Assembly (NCBI GenBank): GCA_019247775.1
Contig: JAFBAN010000119.1
Coordinates: 1 to 41,914 of the forward strand
DNA: 41,914 nt
Source: Chitinophagaceae bacterium
Lineage (GTDB): Bacteria > Bacteroidota > Bacteroidia > Chitinophagales > Chitinophagaceae
Direction: 5' to 3'
Shown: in pieces, positions 27,901 through 36,287 of the stretch
Layout of the letters: every line of letters starts with the position of its first letter
Numbering within the stretch: the stretch's first letter is position 1
Notes under the pieces: generated by a model
Seen by the model: the letters and a program-made list of their open reading frames with translations, nothing else
What the model was told of the DNA's origin: nothing
The model's database searches: none
Translations under genes and position numbers: made by a program

Positions 27901-28466
27901 TCGGTTATGCGCTTACCGGTATGTCGATGGCGATGATCATGGTGGGTGTGGGCATTATCGGTCTTGCAGGTATCGTGATCAAGAACGGTATCCTATTGAT
28001 CGAATTCACGGATGAGCTGCGCGGAAGAGGATTTAAGACCAGGGCCGCGGCTATTGCAGCGGGCAAGATCCGGATCATTCCCGTGATGCTTACTGCGCTG
28101 GCTACCATGCTGGGACTTTTACCGCTGGCGGTTGGTTTCAATATCAATTTCGTATCGCTGTTCCAGACGGGTAATCCGCATCTGTTCCTCGGCGGTGATA
28201 GTGTGGTGTTCTGGGGACCATTGAGCTGGACGATCATTTTCGGTCTGTTGTTTGCGTTCTTCTTAACGCTGGTGATGGTGCCGAGCATGTACCTTATCAG
28301 TGAAAGGCTGAGGAGGCCGATGGAGAAATTTTATGGCACCAAGTTCGTGGCCCTGCTGGGATTCCTGGGGCCATTCTTCTTCATCACGGTCGGTATCATG
28401 TTCCTCGTAAGACGCATCCAGGGCAAACGCGTCTGGATGGGCCGCATGCGCGATGCTAAAGTTTAA
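24912..28466 (+). CDS. RND efflux pump, HAE1/AcrB type
   Basis: 1184 residues, about 140 longer than a usual AcrB-like pump. TM1 is near residue 25-42. Porter domains follow, then TM2-6 with the proton-relay pair in GIIVDDAIVVIEN (D421, D422); the second half has the matching GIVIKNGILLIEF lysine. Extra length comes from added hydrophobic segments around 535-575 and a C-terminal segment with another helix (FLGPFFFITVGIMFLVRR). It exports small molecules using the proton gradient; the substrate is unknown. It is the last gene of the operon and is followed by a strong terminator. A heptad hairpin lies between it and the adaptor gene and could lower or time its expression. Confidence 0.92.
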   Translation: MQILEGIAKKFKQFRPTSWAVDNRTAVYVITILVSLYGLFKFTTMPKEQFPDIVVPTISVSTVYFGTSPKDMENLVTRPIEKQLKGISGAKVKKIQSTSQQDFSLIIVEFDTDVKTDIAKTKVKDAIDKAQTDLPNDLTQQPNVQEFDFSEMPIMYVNVSGDYDGMTLKRYADKMQDRFEELTEINRADIVGAPEREIQINVDPYKMQVAKLSFTDIGNAINYENRDISGGLVEVGEMKRTIRVKGQFATAFDMQNIVVRNLQGAPIYLRDVAQIIDTVKETENYARLDGKNVVTLNIVKRSGENLINAADKIKGIVADMKEKQELPPNLNIVITGDQSVQTKTSFNDLVNTIVIGFVLVLLVLMFFMGVTNAFFVALSVPLSVFVAFLFLPLADGIIGTHVTLNFIVLFALLFGLGIIVDDAIVVIENTHRIYDNGRVKITRSAKEAAGEVFVPVLAGTLTTLAPFFPLLLWKGLIGKFMIYLPTMLILTLAASLIVAFFINPVFAVSFMKPEGREYEKPKNQIFRTPLFWTVIAFGLLFNLAGGHGFGNFLLFMAVLMVLNRYVLRGIIHYFQERVLPNLMNRYEKLLHWVLKGKRPVRLLWAMFLLFPFSLIMLMVRNNPKPFFPSGDPHFVYVYLKMPIGTKTSTTDSVLRILEGRVYNVLGNEKPGVPGSVVESVIANVAVSANNPRDNNRSTQSNLGRIQVSFVQYEERHGKSTGPILRAIREQMKGIPGANIEVGQEDAGPPTEPPVNIEISGDNFEEIAKVAYDLQNHLDTNRIFGIENLKLDVDIQNPEITINIDRERALREGISTAQIGMEIRSAVFGKEASKLKQGEDEYKIQVRYNMLERNNINDLMNMRITFRDMATMGIKQVPLNAVATVDYTNTSGGIKRKNVKRTIQLQSNVTDPALVGPVNKQLADKIDEFKAKTKIPADVTIRQTGESEQQAETMSFLGMALLSALLLIFLILVLQFNSLSKPFIVLTEIFFSIIGVFIGYALTGMSMAMIMVGVGIIGLAGIVIKNGILLIEFTDELRGRGFKTRAAAIAAGKIRIIPVMLTALATMLGLLPLAVGFNINFVSLFQTGNPHLFLGGDSVVFWGPLSWTIIFGLLFAFFLTLVMVPSMYLISERLRRPMEKFYGTKFVALLGFLGPFFFITVGIMFLVRRIQGKRVWMGRMRDAKV

Positions 28467-28485
28467 GTTGAGTCTGGTTTAATAC

Positions 28486-28518
28486 AAAGCCGCCCTTTCC
28501 GGGCGGCTTTGCTTTTTC
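28486..28518 (+). terminator. Rho-independent terminator of the efflux operon
   Basis: AAAGCCGCCC (28486-28495) and GGGCGGCTTT (28501-28510) form a perfect 10-bp stem with a 5-nt loop, followed by GCTTTTTC, 20 bp after the RND stop. Confidence 0.92.
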
Positions 28519-28589
28519 AGGAAGACGCGCGACGGCTAACAGCCAATTGTATTTCATTTATTCAGTTTATTAAATAGCAACTGCACTAT

Positions 28590-28738
28590 GTGCGGCATTT
28601 GCGCTCCTGGGCCGCTGGGCCCCCGTCCTTGTTCCGCGGCTGCTTTCTCTGCTATCGAAACGTGCTTCGCATCGTTTCGATTGGCTTCGCTTCGCTCGCC
28701 ACCGCAGACAAAGAGGCCGCTCCACAAGGACTGTATAG
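28590..28738 (+). repeat. Structured element, copy 1
   Basis: 149 bp beginning GTGCGGCATTTG, then the 13-mer GGGCCGCTGGGCC (28609-28621), then a nested hairpin. P1 is GTCCTTGT/ACAAGGAC (28625-28632 with 28724-28731). P2 is GCGGC/GCCGC (28636-28640 with 28716-28720). P3 is CTTT-c-TCTGC/GCAGA-c-AAAG (28643-28652 with 28704-28713). P4 is TCGAAACG-TGC/GCA-T-CGTTTCGA (28655-28665 with 28669-28680), closed by TTC. A GC-rich segment CTTCGCTTCGCTCGCCACC lies between P4 and P3. It ends ACTGTATAG. Copy 2 lies inverted downstream. Confidence 0.85.
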
Positions 28739-28830
28739 AATCGAAAATACAGGGCGCTAAATGTAAGGGCTAAACGCATAAAGCAAAAGGTATCTGGCAG
28801 CACAGCCTGCGTATCCTTACCTCCGCACAT

Positions 28831-28976
28831 CTAAACAGTACCTGCGGACGGGCCTCTTTTCTTCCGGTGCGAGCGAAGCGCAGCAGAAAAAAATGATGCG
28901 AAGCACATTTTTTTAGGAAGAAAAGTAGCCCGGTAGCAGGTACGAGGCCCAGCGGCCCGAGCGACAAATACCGCAC
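28831..28976 (-). repeat. Structured element, copy 2 (inverted)
   Basis: 146 bp on the minus strand, aligning end to end with copy 1. It shares the 13-mer (28946-28958), the loop GTGCTTCGCATC, GCTTCGCTCGC, AAAGAGGCC and the end ACTGTTTAG. Its helices use different bases but still pair: P1 GTACCTGC/GCAGGTAC, P2 CGGGC/GCCCG, P3 CTTTTCTTCC/GGAAGAAAAG (10 bp), P4 AAAAAAATG-TGC/GCA-T-CATTTTTTT. Confidence 0.85.
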
Positions 28977-29009
28977 CCTGCAAGGCAACCTAAGTATTAT
29001 CAAAAAGTC

Positions 29010-29052
29010 CCTAAGAAAAAAGAACGGCTTAAAGCCGTTCTTTTTTCTTAGG
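29010..29052 (-). terminator. Terminator abutting the M16 protease stop
   Basis: A near-perfect palindrome: the 19-bp stem includes CCTAAG/CTTAGG, AAAAAAG/CTTTTTT and GAACGGC/GCCGTTC, with loop TTAAA. It begins on the base after the protease TAA and gives a T-run in both directions, so it can stop transcription from either side. Confidence 0.9.
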
Positions 29053-31956
29053 TTACAATACCCCAACCGTCTTCCCATCCGCATCGAGCTCGATGATCTC
29101 GTAGCCAAGGCGTTTGAGACCGGGGAGAATGAGTTGCTTGTCGCCTACAAGGAGAATGTTCATCTTGTTCACGTCGAAATATTTTTTTGCTATGGCGTCG
29201 ATATCTTTTTTGGTGAACCCGTTGAGGATCTGGTTCTGCCGCGCCACATAATCGGCGGGCAGGTTATACTCGAGTATCCGCCCCACAAAGCTGGCTTTCT
29301 GGATGCCGGTCTCATAATTCCTTGCATCGCTCTGGCCGATCGATTTTTTCATGAATGCCACTTCATCTTCAGATACCCCTTTATCGGCATAATTCCTGAT
29401 CTCGCGCATCACTTCATACAAGGCGCTGTCTGTAGCGCTGGCTTTGATACCGCTGCTGAAAGTGAAAGCGCCCGAATATTTATTAGCCGCCACCGTGGTG
29501 CGGGCTCCATAGGTCCAGCCCTTGTCTTCGCGCAGGTTGATATTTACCCGGCCATTGAATCCGCCACCCAGGTTATAATTCGACAGCGAGGCGCGGTAGA
29601 ATTCACCCGTGGCGTCGTATTTAAATGGCATTACGCTCCCCACCCTGAATTCCGTTTGCGCGGCTTTGGGAATATTCACCAGGTAGATCCTGGTTTTGTT
29701 GATAGCCGGCGCCGCCGCAGGTGTGGGCACTGAAAATGATCGCACTGGAAGTTTATTCAGGAAAGCGAGTTTCGGAACGATCTCCGATTCCCTGATATCA
29801 CCTACCACCACTACTTTGCCGTCTTCGGATCCGATATAGTTGTCGTAATAGGACTGGATATCCGAAAAAGCAATGTTATTGATCGTTTCCGCTGTACCGC
29901 TTTCCGGTATGCCCATGATATTATCCGCACCATAGCTCAACCGCGCATAAACATTAGTAGCCACCCCTGCCGGCTGTATCCGGCCGTTCTGCAACCTTTG
30001 CGTAAGCTGACGTTTAATTCGATTGAAAGATTCTTCAGTGAATTTCGGGTTCAGCATTCTTTCTTCCAGTACCCTGAGCGTGGGGTCCAGATTTTTCTTG
30101 AGTGTCTGGATGGTGAATACGATCGCATCGTTGGTGTTGCTTACGCCTACGGAACTGCCAAGTTTTTCCAGTTCGGCCGAAAGCTGCTCGCTGCTGAAGT
30201 TCTTCGTGTCTTCATTCATCATACTCGCGAACAGGTTTACCCAACCGGCTTTGGAAAGATTGTTGGCTTCCATGAAAGTTCCCCCCTTCAATGAAATGCT
30301 CATCGTAACAGTGGGGATCTCCGTATTCTCCGTTCCGATCACCCGCATCTTGTTCGGCAGTGTAGCCGTCCAGAATGCAGGCACTTTTACCACCGGGTTA
30401 GGACCATTGCCCGGAACTTTGCTTCGGTCGAAATTGTCTTTCGCTTTAACGTATTTCAATGCATCATAGCCATAGTTAGGCCTTACATAACGCGATTTGT
30501 CGATCACATAATTATCTTCGGCCGCTTTCTGGTTCTCATTTCCTTTGGTAACAATGCTGAGCACCACACGATGTTTGTTCTTGATATAGGTATTGTAAAC
30601 CCGCATTACATCTTCTTTCGTAAGTCCCTGGTACATTTTGATCAGGGTGCTGATCATGTTCGGGTTGCCTGCGAATGTCTGGAAAGCCGCCAGCTGGTTC
30701 ACTTTGCCCGATACACTGGCCAGGCTGTTGATGGTCCGGCTTTCATATGCGCTTTTGAATTTTTCGATGTCCTCATCCGTCACGCCTCTTTTTTCAAATT
30801 CACCCAATGCCTGGCTCACCAGTTGCTCCATCTCGGCCAGACCTTTTCCGGGATAAGGGGTTACGGAGATCGAAAATTCGCCGGCCAGTTCTGCCAGCTG
30901 GCTGCTGGCGCTTGCCTGTAATGCTTTTTGATCCTTTACCAGGAACTGGTAGAACACGGAATTGCGGTTGCCGCCGCCGCCACCTCCTCTTCCACCACCA
31001 CCACCGCGGCCACCACCACCGCCTCCGCCGCCAAGCACCTGTGCCAGGCAGGCCAGCGCCGCCATATCGGGATTGTATTCGGGCACTGTCGGGTACACGA
31101 TCCGTAATTGCGGCGCACGGGCATAGTTATCCGTGAAGCTGGCATAGCGGTCTTTTTCAAGAACAACCGGCGCGAGTTTCACAGGCTGCACGTCGGGGCA
31201 GCGGGGAATGGAGCCGAAATATTTTTCAGCCAGCTTCACAACTTCTGCAGTGCTTACATCGCCACCGACGGTGAGTGTTGCATTGTTGGGGCCATACCAG
31301 CGAAGGAAAAAATTCTTGAGATCGTTTACGCTTACGCTGTTCAGTTCCTCTATATAACCGATGGTAAGCCAGGAGTAAGGGTGACCATAAGGGTACAGGT
31401 TGCGCGCACTCACTTCGCCGGCCAGTCCATAAGGCTGGTTATCGTAATTCTGCCCGCGTTCGTTTTTTACAGTGGCGCGCTGCACTTCAAATTTCTGCTG
31501 GGTAACCGCGTCGAGCAGAAAGCCCATGCGGTCAGCTTCCAGCCAGAGCATTTTTTCAAGTTGATTGCTGGGAACAGTTTCGTAGTAGTTGGTGCGGTCG
31601 CGGTTAGTGGAACCGTTGAGGGTACCGCCCGCTTCAGTCACTACTTTAAAATGCTGCTCATCGGCAACATGGTCGCTGCCCTGGAACATCATGTGTTCGA
31701 AGAAATGCGCGAAACCGCTTTTACCGATCTCTTCGCGGGCCGATCCAACATGGTAGGTAACGTCTACATGCACCACCGGATCGCTATGGTCTTCATGCAC
31801 TACCACGGTGAGTCCGTTGGGCAATACATATTTTTCATAAGGGATGATCAGCTCATTGCCTTTGCGGGTTACTTTTTCAATGAGTTTAGGTTGTGCCGAC
31901 AGCATGCCGGCAAATACCAGGCAGCAGCACACGGCAAGAAAGCGTTGCAGGCTCAT
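29053..31956 (-). CDS. M16-family zinc protease, two-domain, with polyglycine tract
   Basis: 967 residues with a signal peptide (MSLQRFLAVCCCLVFAGMLSAQ). The N-terminal M16 domain carries the inverted zinc motif HFFEH (H84, E87, H88) and the distal ligand E166 in VKNERGQ. The second M16 domain (about 520-940) lacks HxxEH and is structural, as in pitrilysin/PqqL-like exported proteases. A run of 21 residues that is nearly all Gly with two Arg (309-329, at 30970-31032) expands the family's LGGG motif. It is likely periplasmic, degrading peptides. It has its own terminator and is divergent from the AIM24 gene. Confidence 0.92.
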   Translation of the reverse strand: MSLQRFLAVCCCLVFAGMLSAQPKLIEKVTRKGNELIIPYEKYVLPNGLTVVVHEDHSDPVVHVDVTYHVGSAREEIGKSGFAHFFEHMMFQGSDHVADEQHFKVVTEAGGTLNGSTNRDRTNYYETVPSNQLEKMLWLEADRMGFLLDAVTQQKFEVQRATVKNERGQNYDNQPYGLAGEVSARNLYPYGHPYSWLTIGYIEELNSVSVNDLKNFFLRWYGPNNATLTVGGDVSTAEVVKLAEKYFGSIPRCPDVQPVKLAPVVLEKDRYASFTDNYARAPQLRIVYPTVPEYNPDMAALACLAQVLGGGGGGGGRGGGGGRGGGGGGNRNSVFYQFLVKDQKALQASASSQLAELAGEFSISVTPYPGKGLAEMEQLVSQALGEFEKRGVTDEDIEKFKSAYESRTINSLASVSGKVNQLAAFQTFAGNPNMISTLIKMYQGLTKEDVMRVYNTYIKNKHRVVLSIVTKGNENQKAAEDNYVIDKSRYVRPNYGYDALKYVKAKDNFDRSKVPGNGPNPVVKVPAFWTATLPNKMRVIGTENTEIPTVTMSISLKGGTFMEANNLSKAGWVNLFASMMNEDTKNFSSEQLSAELEKLGSSVGVSNTNDAIVFTIQTLKKNLDPTLRVLEERMLNPKFTEESFNRIKRQLTQRLQNGRIQPAGVATNVYARLSYGADNIMGIPESGTAETINNIAFSDIQSYYDNYIGSEDGKVVVVGDIRESEIVPKLAFLNKLPVRSFSVPTPAAAPAINKTRIYLVNIPKAAQTEFRVGSVMPFKYDATGEFYRASLSNYNLGGGFNGRVNINLREDKGWTYGARTTVAANKYSGAFTFSSGIKASATDSALYEVMREIRNYADKGVSEDEVAFMKKSIGQSDARNYETGIQKASFVGRILEYNLPADYVARQNQILNGFTKKDIDAIAKKYFDVNKMNILLVGDKQLILPGLKRLGYEIIELDADGKTVGVL

Positions 31957-32078
31957 AGGAGATGTTTTAGTTGAGTACCGAAAGTTAATCCAAAATCAAA
32001 AAAACCGTTAAGAGCGGCCTGCAAACTGTAATATATCTACCGTTATCTGTACTAATTTCACCGAAAACCGAATTGTTT

Positions 32079-32876
32079 ATGATACAGAACCACGAGATAG
32101 ACTACCGCATAGTTGGTGAAGAAATGCAATATGTTGAGATCGAACTCGACCCCAACGAAACCGCCATTGCAGAGCCCGGCGCTTTCATGATGATGGACGA
32201 TGGCATTACTATGGAAACCATTTTTGGCGATGGCAGCCAGCAACAGGGCAGCGGGCTGCTGGGAAAATTGCTGGGTGCGGGCAAACGTTTGCTCGTGGGT
32301 GAAAATCTGTTCATGACCGCTTTCACCAATATCGACACCGGAAAACGCCATGTAAGTTTTGCCTCGCCTTATCCCGGCAAGATCATCCCGCTGGACCTGC
32401 AGCAGCTGGGCAATCGCGTCATCTGTCAGAAAGATGCTTTTCTGTGTGCGGCCAAAGGCGTGAGTGTAGGCATCGAGTTCCAGAAAAAACTGGGCACCGG
32501 ATTGTTCGGCGGCGAAGGTTTTATCATGGAAAAGCTGGAAGGTGACGGCATGGCTTTCCTGCATGCGGGCGGACATGTACTCGAGAAGAAACTGCAGCCT
32601 GGCGAGTTGCTGAAGATCGATACCGGATGTATTGTAGGATTTACGTCTACCATCGATTACGACATCATGTTCGTGGGCGGCATCAAGAATACTTTATTCG
32701 GCGGTGAAGGACTATTCTTTGCTACGCTGCGCGGACCGGGCACGGTATGGATACAGACCCTGCCGATAAGCCGTCTCGCAGGGCGGATTCTCCAGTATGC
32801 AACTACTTCCCGCCGCGAGGAAGGCAGCGTACTCGGCGGCCTTGGTAATCTACTCGACGGCGACGGCTGGCAATAA
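32079..32876 (+). CDS. AIM24/TIGR00266 family protein
   Basis: 265 residues, all-beta, with repeated hydrophobic-glycine strands. Landmarks are [62 protein letters not shown] and [22 protein letters not shown]. It belongs to the AIM24 (TIGR00266) family; the fungal member is mitochondrial, the bacterial role is unknown. The frame opens with a TTG at 32073, but the ATG two codons later is the likely start. Its TAA stop is part of the left arm of a long inverted repeat shared with the convergent aminotransferase gene. Confidence 0.88.
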   Translation: MIQNHEIDYRIVGEEMQYVEIELDPNETAIAEPGAFMMMDDGITMETIFGDGSQQQGSGLLGKLLGAGKRLLVGENLFMTAFTNIDTGKRHVSFASPYPGKIIPLDLQQLGNRVICQKDAFLCAAKGVSVGIEFQKKLGTGLFGGEGFIMEKLEGDGMAFLHAGGHVLEKKLQPGELLKIDTGCIVGFTSTIDYDIMFVGGIKNTLFGGEGLFFATLRGPGTVWIQTLPISRLAGRILQYATTSRREEGSVLGGLGNLLDGDGWQ

Positions 32877-32987
32877 CCTCTGTGTAGCTCCGTGCAATCT
32901 GTGTCTCTGTGGTGAAACCTCCGCGTCTCTGTTGCCTTAAAACTTTACCACAGAGACACAGATTGCACAGAGTTACACAGAGAGGTT
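32875..32987. repeat. Long inverted repeat spanning two stop codons
   Basis: Left arm 32875-32917 and right arm 32944-32987 pair over about 42 bp with few mismatches. Both are built on a repeated CTCTGTG-like phrase spaced 8-10 bp. The left arm begins inside the AIM24 stop codon, and the right arm encodes the last residues (NLSV) and stop of the aminotransferase. It fills the whole convergent gap. A looser relative of the heptad hairpins. Confidence 0.85.
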
Positions 32988-34118
32988 GCGCAATTTTGAA
33001 ATAGCCTTGGTAAGCGTCTCCTCTTTTTTGGCGAAGCAGAAGCGGAGCACTTTATTATCGTCCCCGTTCTGGTAAAATGCCGATACGGGAATAGTGGCGA
33101 TGCCGTATTCTTTGGTTAGGCGGATGGCAAGGTCTTTGTCGGACTCGTTTGAAAAATGCCCGTAGCTATAGCACTCGAAATAACTGCCATGCGAAGGAAT
33201 GCACCTGAAAGGCGTTGCTTCCATCAGTTTCCTGAAAAAATCCCGCTTCTGCTGCATGAAGCCGCTGAGCGATAAATATGCATTTTCATTGGACAGGTAT
33301 TCGGCAACAGCGATCTGTTTGGGTGAATCGCAGGAGAAACAATTGAACTGATGCACTTTCCTGAACTCCTTCATCATATCCGGAGCCGAAACGCAGTATC
33401 CAAGTTTCCAGCCGGTGCAGTGGTAGGTCTTACCGAAAGAAAAACACACAAAACTTCTTTCCAGCAGATCCGGGTAACGCAGCATACTCCGGTGCGGAAT
33501 ATCATCGAAGATCAGGTGTTCGTATACTTCGTCGCTTAAGATGAGGATGCGGGTACCGGCGACGGTCTTACGCAATTCTTCAATATCGTTTTCCTGCAGT
33601 ACGCTGCCGGTGGGATTGTGCGGCGAATTGATCATGATCATCCGCGTGCGGCTGTTGATACTGGCCCGCACCCTGTCCCAGGGAATGGAGTAGGAAGGAA
33701 ATTCCAGCGGTACACGCACGGCTTTAGCGCCATTGATCTCGATATTGGGGATATAGCTGTCGTATGCCGGTTCGAATACGATCACTTCATCGCCCGGCTG
33801 CAATACCGTTGTCAGCGCAGTATAAATAGCATAGGTACCTCCCGGCGTAACGGTGATCTGGGTTTCAGGATCGATCGCTGCATGGTATAGTCGGGCTGCT
33901 TTTTCAGCCAGTCGCTGGCGCAGCAGGGGCCAGCCATTCATGTGCACATATTGATTGAAACCATCTTTCATGGCTTTATCCACCAGCGAAACCAGCTCCT
34001 CGCTCATCGGAAAATCGGGAAATCCCTGGCCCAGGTTTACGGCATGATGCTCATTGGCCAGTACGCTCATCACGGTGAAAATAGTGGTGCCAACCGTAGG
34101 TAATTTGGAAGAGATCAT
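32973..34118 (-). CDS. PLP-dependent aminotransferase, methionine aminotransferase type
   Basis: 381 residues of fold-type I class I/II aminotransferases. It resembles the YbdL/methionine aminotransferase group: VNLGQGFPDFP near the start, NSPHNPTG (about 164-171), SDEVYEHL, the PLP lysine K230 in SFGKTYHCTGWKLGY, and the substrate Arg in VLRFCFAK. It probably transaminates methionine or related 2-oxo acids; exact specificity is not readable. It starts 6 bp after the TolC gene and is likely co-transcribed with it, an unexpected pairing. The last four residues and stop come from the inverted repeat at 32944-32987. Confidence 0.87.
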   Translation of the reverse strand: MISSKLPTVGTTIFTVMSVLANEHHAVNLGQGFPDFPMSEELVSLVDKAMKDGFNQYVHMNGWPLLRQRLAEKAARLYHAAIDPETQITVTPGGTYAIYTALTTVLQPGDEVIVFEPAYDSYIPNIEINGAKAVRVPLEFPSYSIPWDRVRASINSRTRMIMINSPHNPTGSVLQENDIEELRKTVAGTRILILSDEVYEHLIFDDIPHRSMLRYPDLLERSFVCFSFGKTYHCTGWKLGYCVSAPDMMKEFRKVHQFNCFSCDSPKQIAVAEYLSNENAYLSLSGFMQQKRDFFRKLMEATPFRCIPSHGSYFECYSYGHFSNESDKDLAIRLTKEYGIATIPVSAFYQNGDDNKVLRFCFAKKEETLTKAISKLRNLSV

Positions 34119-34124
34119 GGGGAG

Positions 34125-35432
34125 CTATTGTTGCGGGGCAAGTTTACCGGAAACCCTTCTCAGTTCTATTTCCGCAGCCTTGGCAGCATAGTTCAGGTTA
34201 ACGAGCCGGTATCCTTCGTTCTCAAAGGTCTGCTGCGCCAGTTTTACATCCACGATCGTTCCCACACCTTGCTTGAACCGTTCGAGCACAATATTCACCA
34301 GTTGCTTGGAGAGATCGTAGTTCTGCTGTTCTGTCTTCAGCTGCTGCAATGCATTAATATAAGCCTGATAACTGCGCATTGCACTGTTCTCGAAATCGAA
34401 ATAAATATTGTCCCGTGCAATGGCAGCATTGCGGGTATTGATCTCCGCCACTTTCTGCTGTCGTTTGAACACGCCTCCATTGTAAATTGGCACCGAAACG
34501 TTCAACCCGAGAAAAGGACCATAGCTCTGATTGAGTAGACTGAAACCCGCCGCGCTTTTCGAACTTACAAAGTTGTAGCCGGTGGTAGCGCGCACTGTGG
34601 GATAACGCTGTGCAGCTGTTTCGCGCTCGATCAGTTCGTTGATATTGACCTGCATGCCCGCCGCTATCAGTTGCGGATTATTTTTTATGCCGGCGCGGAT
34701 CTCATCGAGACTGATTGCCGGATCGATCGTAATGACCGTATCGGTAAGGATAATTGTCGTGTCTGGCTGTACGAAGATCAGGCTCTGGAGGTCGGTCTTT
34801 GCCTGGCCTATCACCAGGTCCTGATTCTGCAGGCTCTGCACCAGCGCGTTCAGATCCAACTGAGCCTGAAAAAGGTCTGCATTATTGGCCAGGCCCACAT
34901 CTTTCCGTACCTGGATCAGGTCCAGTCTTTGTTTGGAAAGGTCGATCGATTGCATAATGGTCTGACGGTAGGTCTGCTGGCGCACTACATCGTAATATTT
35001 TGCCATCACGCCCGCGATCGTATTCTGGATCTGGGCATTCAGCAATTGCTGGTTCAACTTTTCCAGCTCCTCCAGTCTTTTTTTGGTAGCCACCACACGC
35101 CAGCCGTTGAAGAGCACCATACTGCCGGTAACGCCTACAGTGAGGTTGTTGGCGCCCACGTTACTGCGCTTGGTATCGCGGCTCGCATCTGTGTACGCCT
35201 GGTTGATGGTGGTGATCTGTTCCTGGTCGTTGGCGGTGCCCGTTACGGTGGGCAGACCGCCGGCGATGCCGATATTGTTGTTGGTGTTGGCGATCTCGAG
35301 GTTATTCTTTGCGAGCTGGATATCGTAACTGTTCTTAAGCGCGGTATTGATCGCATCCGTGAGGGAGAGCCTGGGCTGGGCAGCCACCTGCAGGCAACAG
35401 AATCCGAGCAGCACAACCAGAATTTTCTTCAT
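34125..35432 (-). CDS. TolC-family outer-membrane protein, without pump genes
   Basis: 435 residues with a signal peptide (MKKILVVLLGFCCLQVAAQ) and two outer-membrane efflux repeats (LSLTDAINTALKNSYDIQLAKNN, LSKQLVNIVLERFKQGVGTIVDVKLAQQTF). The frame opens with a GTG at 35453; the ATG at 35432 gives a clean signal peptide. Unlike the gene at 22198 it has no adaptor or pump gene next to it. It sits between pyrH and an aminotransferase, so it either serves a pump encoded elsewhere or works alone. Confidence 0.88.
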   Translation of the reverse strand: MKKILVVLLGFCCLQVAAQPRLSLTDAINTALKNSYDIQLAKNNLEIANTNNNIGIAGGLPTVTGTANDQEQITTINQAYTDASRDTKRSNVGANNLTVGVTGSMVLFNGWRVVATKKRLEELEKLNQQLLNAQIQNTIAGVMAKYYDVVRQQTYRQTIMQSIDLSKQRLDLIQVRKDVGLANNADLFQAQLDLNALVQSLQNQDLVIGQAKTDLQSLIFVQPDTTIILTDTVITIDPAISLDEIRAGIKNNPQLIAAGMQVNINELIERETAAQRYPTVRATTGYNFVSSKSAAGFSLLNQSYGPFLGLNVSVPIYNGGVFKRQQKVAEINTRNAAIARDNIYFDFENSAMRSYQAYINALQQLKTEQQNYDLSKQLVNIVLERFKQGVGTIVDVKLAQQTFENEGYRLVNLNYAAKAAEIELRRVSGKLAPQQ

Positions 35433-35491
35433 GTTCCGTGAAATTACCGACACCGAAATTATTAGCTGTTTTTTTTATGACGAACGGGCGA

Positions 35492-36208
35492 TCAGCTCAC
35501 CAGCGTCCCTACACTCATGCCCTCCACCACTTTCAGCAGGTTTCCCTGCTTGTTCATATCGAATACGATGATGGGAAGTTTATTTTCCATGCAAAGCGTG
35601 AATGCAGTCATATCCATCACTTTCAGGTTCTGCGTAATGCAGTCCTGGAAGCTGATCCTTTCAAATTTCACTGCATCCGGGAATTTTTCCGGGTCTGCAT
35701 CGTATACCCCGTCTACCCTTGTCCCTTTCAGGATCACATCGGCTTTCATTTCGATGGCCCGCAGCGATCCTGCCGTATCGGTAGTGAAATAGGGATTGCC
35801 GGTACCTGCTCCGAAGATCACCACCCTTCCTTTTTCAAGATGGCGCAGGGCCTTGCGGCGGATATAGGGTTCTGCTACCTGTTCCATATTGATAGCACTT
35901 TGCAGCCGGGTATAAACGCCGATCTTTTCCAGCATTGCCTGCATGGCCATGGCATTGATGACGGTGGCCAGCATCCCCATATAATCGCCATGAGCGCGTT
36001 CGATGCCGCTGTCGGCCTCGTTCATGCCGCGGTAGATATTGCCGCCGCCGATCACGATGGCTACCTGTACCCCCAGATCGGTCACCAGTTTGATATCGTG
36101 CGCATACTGTTCAATGATCTTGGGATTGAACGGATCGCCATTGGGCTCATCACCTAATAAAGCTTCGCCGGACAGTTTAAGCAGGATACGTTTGAACTTA
36201 GGGAGCAT
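35492..36208 (-). CDS. pyrH: Uridylate kinase
   Basis: 238 residues, full length. It phosphorylates UMP to UDP in pyrimidine nucleotide synthesis. The amino-acid-kinase fold is shown by [48 protein letters not shown] and DGVYDADP. The open frame runs 65 codons further upstream, but [15 protein letters not shown] at 36208 is the family start. It lies 59 bp upstream of the TolC gene. pyrH often sits next to tsf in bacteria; here 4.5 kb of other genes separate them. Confidence 0.96.
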   Translation of the reverse strand: MLPKFKRILLKLSGEALLGDEPNGDPFNPKIIEQYAHDIKLVTDLGVQVAIVIGGGNIYRGMNEADSGIERAHGDYMGMLATVINAMAMQAMLEKIGVYTRLQSAINMEQVAEPYIRRKALRHLEKGRVVIFGAGTGNPYFTTDTAGSLRAIEMKADVILKGTRVDGVYDADPEKFPDAVKFERISFQDCITQNLKVMDMTAFTLCMENKLPIIVFDMNKQGNLLKVVEGMSVGTLVS

Positions 36209-36287
36209 GGGCAGGCTATTGTGAATGCAAATAACCTGAATTTTTGGGCAAATGCCAAGACAAACGTTGAAACAGCGAGTTTTCCGT

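Larger units (their letters stand above)
28519..29009. other. Gene-free region holding an inverted pair of structured elements
   Basis: No credible gene lies between the RND terminator and the M16 terminator. Short open frames here are products of the repeat. Apart from the two element copies described separately, the 92 bp between them (28739-28830) and the flanks show no recognisable feature. Confidence 0.7.

Noticed and set aside
28570..29108. Three short open frames around 28570-28830, 28588-28773 and 28770-29108 that could be small genes
   Set aside because: They run through the inverted structured elements and the M16 terminator, have no family resemblance or start signal, and owe their openness to the repeats.
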